Assembly (NCBI GenBank): GCA_030592105.1
Contig: JAUVKE010000011.1
Location: 1-18,821, forward strand
Direction of reading: 5' to 3'
Origin: Desulfobacteraceae bacterium
GTDB lineage: Bacteria > Desulfobacterota > Desulfobacteria > Desulfobacterales > BuS5
Length of the DNA: 18,821 bases
Part shown: piece after piece, positions 15,271-18,821 of the stretch
Layout: the number at the start of each line of letters is the position of its first letter
Numbering within the stretch: position 1 is the stretch's first letter
Made by a program: the position numbers and the translations under genes
The notes under the pieces: generated by a model
What the model saw: only the letters and a program-made list of their open reading frames with translations
The model's database searches: none
What the model was told of the DNA's origin: nothing

Positions 15271-15374
15271 TTGCCCACTTAACGGACTAAACATCAAAAT
15301 ATTAATCTTTTATGATAAAAGTTATTCAGAAATATGTCAAGGAAATATCAGTTCAACCTATTTGACCACTTAAC
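15271..15374. repeat. Direct 13-mer boxes flanking the scaffold-gene promoter
   Basis: TTGCCCACTTAAC (15271-15283) and TTGACCACTTAAC (15362-15374) differ at one base. They sit on either side of the sigma-70 promoter at 15312-15340, as operator pairs often do. No regulator gene is identified. Confidence 0.4.
15312..15340 (-). promoter_or_regulatory. Sigma-70 promoter of the scaffold-methyltransferase operon
   Basis: On the minus strand TTGACA (15340-15335), a 17-base spacer and TATCAT (15317-15312), about 75 bases before the ATG at 15235. The stretch from 15341 to about 15504 shows no gene I can support. Confidence 0.8.
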
Positions 15375-15504
15375 AAGGTATGTACTTATTTTAAACCCGA
15401 TTCGATCTTTCGCCTGATTATCATTTAAGACCCTTTATGACATTTTTTGCCCCTGTATTGTTACATGTTATGTTACTATTACATGAAATGCTCAAACAGC
15501 CAAT

Positions 15505-15547
15505 AAAAAGCGGGAGTCAACATTCTATCCCTGCAAATCGAACCCGC
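15505..15547 (-). terminator. Secondary terminator-like hairpin
   Basis: On the minus strand GCGGG (15547-15543) pairs with CCCGC (15514-15510), followed by five Ts (15509-15505). The loop is long (28 bases), so it is weaker than the hairpin at 15562-15605. It would act as a back-up terminator for the PEP-CTERM transcript. Confidence 0.35.
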
Positions 15548-15561
15548 AATGGGTGCGCAAT

Positions 15562-15605
15562 AAAAAAACCGGACAAAGTTTTTTAAAAAAAAACTTTGTC
15601 CGGTT
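15562..15605 (-). terminator. Strong rho-independent terminator of the PEP-CTERM gene
   Basis: On the minus strand AACCGGACAAAGTT pairs perfectly with AACTTTGTCCGGTT around an AT loop, ending in a run of seven Ts (15568-15562). It starts about 68 bases after the stop codon at 15673. Confidence 0.9.
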
Positions 15606-15672
15606 ATGTTTACAAATCAAAAATTTATTTAAAAATAACGTCAGGGTGCCCGTCAGATATTTTTTCAGACTA

Positions 15673-16275
15673 CTATTTCTTGCTCTTCTTTTTTACAAAA
15701 AAGCCCAGACAGACAAGACCCATGCCAAAAAGAAGCGTTGTTGCGGGTTCCGGAACTGGAGCTGCGGTATTTATATAGGCAGAAAAATGTGAAATTTCAG
15801 GTACATTACCCCCATTGTTTAAAAGATCTGAAGTGTTCCAATATCCATAATTTGCTGCAGGATTTTCATAATAAAAAGCATATTCGTTACCACCTTTTAC
15901 AGCGTAGAAATTAAGGAGATTTTCATCCTCATCAATAGCAACTTCCCAGGTTCCACTATAACCGCCATATAAGGTTGAACGAGTAATAGTTATAGCCTCC
16001 ATCTCGTCTTTATCCACAAAGGAGAGGATAATGTCGTCATATCCGTCGAGATTTTTTTTTATCAAATCTTCAAGGGCTTTAAGTCCTTCATCATCATTAT
16101 CATTTGGAGTATTCCCATCCTGAGTGAATAAAAAAGTCCCTGAATTTGCATATTCGTAATGGTTGCCGTATTTGTCTGCGTAATAGGTGTCGTAGAAGGT
16201 TGTAAGTGCAAACGCTCCCCCTGAAGTTCCTAAAATCATTACTAAAAACGCAAAACCTAAAATATTTTTTTTCAT
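15673..16275 (-). CDS. PEP-CTERM sorting-domain exported protein
   Basis: 200 aa. An N-terminal signal peptide (MKKNILGFAFLVMILGTSGG, cleavage near AFA at 21-23) leads into an acidic, Tyr/Asn-rich mature domain of unknown function. The C-terminus is a textbook PEP-CTERM signal: VPEPA at 174-178, a hydrophobic stretch (about 180-194) and KKKSKK. Such tails are recognised by exosortase (EpsH/XrtA) in bacteria making exopolysaccharide, and the protein should reach the cell surface or matrix. Exosortase itself is not in the window. AGGAGGG precedes the ATG. Its leader carries a GEMM riboswitch and a sigma-54 promoter, and a diguanylate cyclase gene lies directly upstream. Confidence 0.93.
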   Translation of the reverse strand: MKKNILGFAFLVMILGTSGGAFALTTFYDTYYADKYGNHYEYANSGTFLFTQDGNTPNDNDDEGLKALEDLIKKNLDGYDDIILSFVDKDEMEAITITRSTLYGGYSGTWEVAIDEDENLLNFYAVKGGNEYAFYYENPAANYGYWNTSDLLNNGGNVPEISHFSAYINTAAPVPEPATTLLFGMGLVCLGFFVKKKSKK

Positions 16276-16300
16276 AATTCCCTCCTAAAAAATAATTTAA

Positions 16301-16376
16301 GTCGGCAGCCCGGCTGTCTTCCCTTAAGACCCGTAGCTTTCCGCCCCCACCTCACGATGAGTTTAGCTTTTTCCCC
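16301..16376 (-). ncRNA. c-di-GMP-I (GEMM) riboswitch in the PEP-CTERM leader
   Basis: Read on the minus strand, the leader follows the GEMM-I order: AAAAAGCTAAACT, a short CTCA-TCG-TGAG hairpin (P2), GGGGGCGGAAAGCTACGGGTC, an internal GTCT/AGAC hairpin (P3), then AGCCGGGCTGCCGAC. The blocks GCnAAAC, GGAAAGC and CAGCCGGGCTGCC correspond to the conserved core joining P1, P2 and P3. A G sits at the position I align with the c-di-GMP-selecting G20; cGAMP-selective variants usually carry A there. The alignment has a one-base uncertainty, so ligand choice is inference. It ends about 25 bases before the ATG. A T-run and then AGGAGGG follow, so control could act on termination or ribosome access. 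Confidence 0.85.
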
Positions 16377-16409
16377 CTGTTAAAATTGTTGAATTATTGT
16401 ACAATAAAT

Positions 16410-16427
16410 TAGCAAGGTTCGTGCCAA
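16410..16427 (-). promoter_or_regulatory. Sigma-54 (RpoN) promoter of the PEP-CTERM gene
   Basis: On the minus strand TTGGCACGAACCTTGCTA matches the -24/-12 consensus TGGCAC-N5-TTGCW exactly. The predicted start near 16400 lies about 25 bases before the riboswitch aptamer. Sigma-54 control with the PrsK/PrsR pair is described for PEP-CTERM genes in other bacteria. Confidence 0.9.
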
Positions 16428-16449
16428 AACAAAGATTAACAAAAAAACT

Positions 16450-16467
16450 TATAAACACTTGTTTATA
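16450..16467. promoter_or_regulatory. Palindrome upstream of the sigma-54 promoter (candidate activator site)
   Basis: TATAAACA-CT-TGTTTATA is a perfect inverted repeat with eight-base arms, centred about 58 bases upstream of the predicted start. A second imperfect dyad, CACA/TGTG, lies at 16533-16545. Either could bind an enhancer-binding protein. The rest of 16276-16619 is AT-rich with no gene. Confidence 0.5.
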
Positions 16468-16619
16468 CAGAATATAAAAAACTTAATCTGGTTTTTATAT
16501 TTTTTTTTAAAAAAAAATTATGTAGCCCGCTTCACACTTTATGTGGCAAATGTTATTTTTTTAAACAATCCATCCATACCAAAGATTGCCAGCTTATAAT
16601 TTTAACCAATCAACCAATT

Positions 16620-17708
16620 TTACTGTTTTTTCTTTTCAGCCTTCAAAGTAATGGGAAGTGAAATAACATTTTGATTTTTTATATCATCTGTTTTCTGACT
16701 CTTCCTGTTCTTTTTTATATAAAGCATTTCATCAGCTTTTTTCAAAAATTGTTCTGGAGATTCAAAACTGTTGTTTTCAGTGGATGCGATACCATAACTT
16801 ATGGATATGGGGATAGTCTCTGTTTTTATACGCAATGAATTTTCAAGAAAGAAAAACTTATGCCTGGTCATCATTTTTTTTGCTTGTTCAGCTGTGGTTT
16901 CAGGAAGAATAATAACAAATTCATCCCCGGCAAACCTGGCAACAACATCCGATTCTCTGGCCTGATCATGGAATTTATCAGCAACATATTTTAATAATTT
17001 ATCACCCGCATCATGACCATACTTATCATTTATACGCTTAAAGTTGTCCATATCAACAAATACAACAGAAAGAATATTATCATACCTGGTTGCCCTGTTA
17101 AATTCACGTTTAAGTGCGGTTTCCATAACCCTTCTGTTAAGTAAGCCTGTAAGGGGATCATGATATGCCAGGAATTTTAATTTCTCGTGGGCAGTAACAT
17201 TTGACAGGCACAAAGAGGTTTTTAATCCAAGCTGCTCAAGAAGAGTGGCATCAATCGAGGAAGAGTAACGGGAGTATGACCGATCCGCAAAATTAAGGCT
17301 CCCTATAATTCCACCATCCATGGAGATGGGGACCATGGCCATGGATTTAACACTCTTTTTAATAGTATCGGGGATAAGTTTTGCGTATTTATCCAGATGA
17401 TCATTTTCAAGTATTGGCCGCATACCATGGCCCATGAGATTAAAAAAAATATCTTTTTCAATAATATTGATTTTTGTTATCAGAACCTCAGATGTTTGTA
17501 ATGATTTTATCAAATCTGACAGCTCACCAGGTTTTATTAAAGAAAACCATACATAGGGTATCTCAAAAGTCTTTGCAATTTCAGTGAGTAAAACTTCAAA
17601 AAAATCTTTATAATTCAAAATGGTCAATATTCTTGTTTCAACATCATAAAATTTTTTAGCAATCTTTTCATTATAGAGCAATCTTTGAATTATTTTCTGT
17701 TCATTCAT
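16620..17708 (-). CDS. Diguanylate cyclase with N-terminal GAF-like sensor domain
   Basis: 362 aa soluble protein with no membrane segment. The N-terminal part (about 25-170) looks like a GAF/DUF484-type sensor domain (FEIPYVWFSLIKPGE, SMAMVPISMDGGIIGSLNFADR). The GGDEF domain (about 175-335) begins with YHDPLTGLLNRR (182-193), has D219 in VDMDNFKRIN, and its active loop is AGDEF (260-264), a variant common in active cyclases. The inhibitory I-site RESD (251-254) lies exactly five residues before it, so product feedback is expected. It makes c-di-GMP from two GTP. AAAGGA precedes the ATG. Its stop is followed, with no clear terminator, by the regulatory region of the c-di-GMP-riboswitch-controlled PEP-CTERM gene. 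Confidence 0.93.
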   Translation of the reverse strand: MNEQKIIQRLLYNEKIAKKFYDVETRILTILNYKDFFEVLLTEIAKTFEIPYVWFSLIKPGELSDLIKSLQTSEVLITKINIIEKDIFFNLMGHGMRPILENDHLDKYAKLIPDTIKKSVKSMAMVPISMDGGIIGSLNFADRSYSRYSSSIDATLLEQLGLKTSLCLSNVTAHEKLKFLAYHDPLTGLLNRRVMETALKREFNRATRYDNILSVVFVDMDNFKRINDKYGHDAGDKLLKYVADKFHDQARESDVVARFAGDEFVIILPETTAEQAKKMMTRHKFFFLENSLRIKTETIPISISYGIASTENNSFESPEQFLKKADEMLYIKKNRKSQKTDDIKNQNVISLPITLKAEKKKQ

Positions 17709-17767
17709 GATATCCTTTTATTTTTACTTGGCAACTCAGATGCAGTCTCATCTTCAGGCTGATTTTA

Positions 17768-17941
17768 TCATTTCCGGGGTCTGTTTCTTTTTTTTTCTTC
17801 AAACAACTGGCAGGAAATACCGGAGTTTTTAAATACAACAGCAGCTGGCGACCGGCTACTTTTAAAATTCATAGCGCGGCAGCCATATGGAAATTTTTTA
17901 TCCCATGTGATATAATAATGTTTACATTTATTACATATCAT
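17768..17941 (-). CDS. Small four-cysteine (zinc-ribbon-like) conserved protein
   Basis: A 57-codon frame, ATG at 17941 and TGA at 17770-17768. It reads MICNKCKHYYITWDKKFPYG and then C, with RAMNFKSS, SPAAVVFKNSG and SCQLFEEKKR following. Cysteines C3 and C6 form a CxxC pair, with C21 and C44 completing a possible zinc site. The pattern CxxCxxYYxTWDxxFPYGC ... FKS ... PS/A..V...SG..C..FE is one I know from small proteins of deltaproteobacteria, often loosely named after uracil-DNA glycosylase; the true function is unknown. An in-frame TAG lies just upstream, fixing the start region. No Shine-Dalgarno is seen, and a promoter lies so close that the mRNA may be leaderless. The cyclase gene starts 59 bases downstream. 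Confidence 0.8.
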   Translation of the reverse strand: MICNKCKHYYITWDKKFPYGCRAMNFKSSRSPAAVVFKNSGISCQLFEEKKRNRPRK

Positions 17942-17945
17942 AAAA

Positions 17946-17974
17946 TATATAAACTAGTTATGCAATCTTTTCAA
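17946..17974 (-). promoter_or_regulatory. Promoter of the four-cysteine protein, possibly leaderless
   Basis: On the minus strand TTGAAA (17974-17969), a 17-base spacer and TATATA (17951-17946) lie four bases before the ATG at 17941. Transcription would begin at or next to the start codon, matching the lack of a ribosome-binding site. It may also drive the cyclase. Confidence 0.5.
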
Positions 17975-18004
17975 AAATGTTAATTTAAAAAAAATCCAAA
18001 ATCC

Positions 18005-18031
18005 TTGACACTCCATTTAATTACATATACT
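18005..18031 (+). promoter_or_regulatory. Possible promoter of the TolQ/ExbB-like gene
   Basis: TTGACA (18005-18010) and TATACT (18026-18031) are good boxes, but the 15-base spacer is short. CCATTT/AAATGG (18013-18038) forms a dyad around the -10 box. The remainder of 17975-18117 is AT-rich with no gene. Confidence 0.35.
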
Positions 18032-18117
18032 TGAAATGGCATATATTATTATACTAAATTATATTAAGAATCTTTCTTTTACAGCTGAAAGTCAAACATT
18101 ATCCATGGAGTTCTGAC

Positions 18118-18759
18118 ATGCCATCTTCAGGTTTAGATTTAATTGCTATGATCAGCAATGCCGGTTTTATGGTCCGGTTTGTTCTTTTGTTGCTCCTTTT
18201 TTTTTCCGTAGCCTCGTGGGCAATAATAATTATCAAATATTATTACCTTAGCAAGGCTTTTAAGGAATCTATTTTATTTACAGATTTTTTCTGGAAAAAT
18301 AAAAATTTTTCCGCTGCTTTTACTAAATCAAAAACAATGCATGGAAGTCCTGTTGCAAAAATTTTTCGTGTGGGATACCTGGAACTAAAAAAACTAAGCC
18401 GCGCCACTGCCGATGCAGCCACACAAAATACCCAGGCCGACAATCATAAAACAGATCCCCTTGATACAAAATTTGCAGGAATTAATAATGTACAAAGGGC
18501 TCTCAGGCAGGCCATAAAAACAGAAACAACAAAAATGATGCAACTGATCCCTTTTCTTGCAACAACTGGAAACACCGCACCATTTATCGGACTTTTTGGA
18601 ACAGTATGGGGAATCATGAATTCTTTTCATGAAATCGGAGCCAAAGGATCAGCCAGCCTGTCTGTGGTGGCTCCGGGAATTTCCGAAGCACTGGTGGCCA
18701 CAGCGGCAGGGCTGGCCGCCGCCATCCCCGCTGTAATTGCATTTAATCATTTTACGTAA
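18118..18759 (+). CDS. MotA/TolQ/ExbB proton-channel family protein, C-terminus cut by an in-frame stop
   Basis: 213 aa inner-membrane protein of the TolQ/ExbB type, which couples proton flow to TolR/ExbD and to outer-membrane constriction or transport. Three membrane segments are visible: about 18-40, about 140-165 ([28 protein letters not shown], split by the [15 protein letters not shown] signature) and about 184-209 ([21 protein letters not shown]). GGAG lies seven bases before the ATG. The frame ends at a TAA (18757-18759), but the next codons, same frame, read KIRIIETELQNFSADLL up to the window edge, exactly the cytoplasmic tail TolQ normally has. This suggests a nonsense change or a base-call error (for example TAT or CAA read as TAA). 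All membrane segments remain intact. Confidence 0.88.
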   Translation: MPSSGLDLIAMISNAGFMVRFVLLLLLFFSVASWAIIIIKYYYLSKAFKESILFTDFFWKNKNFSAAFTKSKTMHGSPVAKIFRVGYLELKKLSRATADAATQNTQADNHKTDPLDTKFAGINNVQRALRQAIKTETTKMMQLIPFLATTGNTAPFIGLFGTVWGIMNSFHEIGAKGSASLSVVAPGISEALVATAAGLAAAIPAVIAFNHFT

Positions 18760-18821
18760 AAAATAAGAATTATTGAAACCGAGTTACAAAATTTTTCCGC
18801 AGATCTTTTAAATATAATCGA

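Noticed and set aside
15236..15540. Degraded gene or integrase remnant
   Set aside because: Short frames only; no stretch resembles a known protein, so I call it non-coding.
15553..15792. Plus-strand frames across the terminator and PEP-CTERM 3' end
   Set aside because: They translate a terminator hairpin and the antisense of the sorting signal.
16620..17708. AGDEF instead of GGDEF as a sign of an inactive cyclase
   Set aside because: AGDEF is found in active cyclases and the remaining catalytic and I-site residues are intact.
18757..18759. Recoded stop (selenocysteine or pyrrolysine)
   Set aside because: The codon is TAA, which neither system uses, and no special downstream structure is seen.

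Overview
The window looks like a chromosomal stretch from an AT-rich anaerobic deltaproteobacterium (Desulfobacterota, probably Desulfobacterales-like). This is inferred from gene content, not from any search: an AcsE-like corrinoid methyltransferase, a PEP-CTERM protein behind a GEMM riboswitch and a sigma-54 promoter, a PheS with a Cys4 insertion, and a RsbU/RsbW/RsbV partner-switching set.

Region 1 (1-7749, all on the minus strand) is translation and transcription core. In transcription order it holds a TadA/GuaD-like deaminase, infC (probable ATA start), rpmI, rplT, pheS, pheT, tRNA-Gly(CCC) and nusA, which runs off the left edge. Two related inverted-repeat elements of about 104-122 bp sit in the infC-rpmI and rplT-pheS gaps. 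A consensus sigma-70 promoter drives the tRNA, and a strong terminator-like hairpin lies just before nusA. The visible end of NusA is a long repetitive Asp/Glu tail.

Region 2 (7750-8209) is non-coding and rich in hairpins and repeated boxes.

Region 3 (8210-13736) is signalling and cell wall. On the plus strand are a response regulator-PP2C phosphatase, an RsbW-like kinase and a STAS antagonist. Convergent on the minus strand are a class A penicillin-binding protein, a PP2C phosphatase and a two-FHA protein.

Region 4 (13760-15235) has a small His-rich protein, facing an overlapping pair: an IscU/NifU-N-like scaffold and an AcsE-like pterin methyltransferase.

Region 5 (15236-17974) is the most interesting part. 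A GAF-GGDEF diguanylate cyclase lies directly upstream of a PEP-CTERM gene whose leader carries a textbook sigma-54 promoter, a palindrome and a c-di-GMP-I (GEMM) riboswitch. A 57-codon four-cysteine protein lies just upstream of the cyclase.

Region 6 (18118-end) is a TolQ/ExbB-type proton-channel gene with an in-frame TAA; TolQ-like coding sequence continues in the same frame after the stop.
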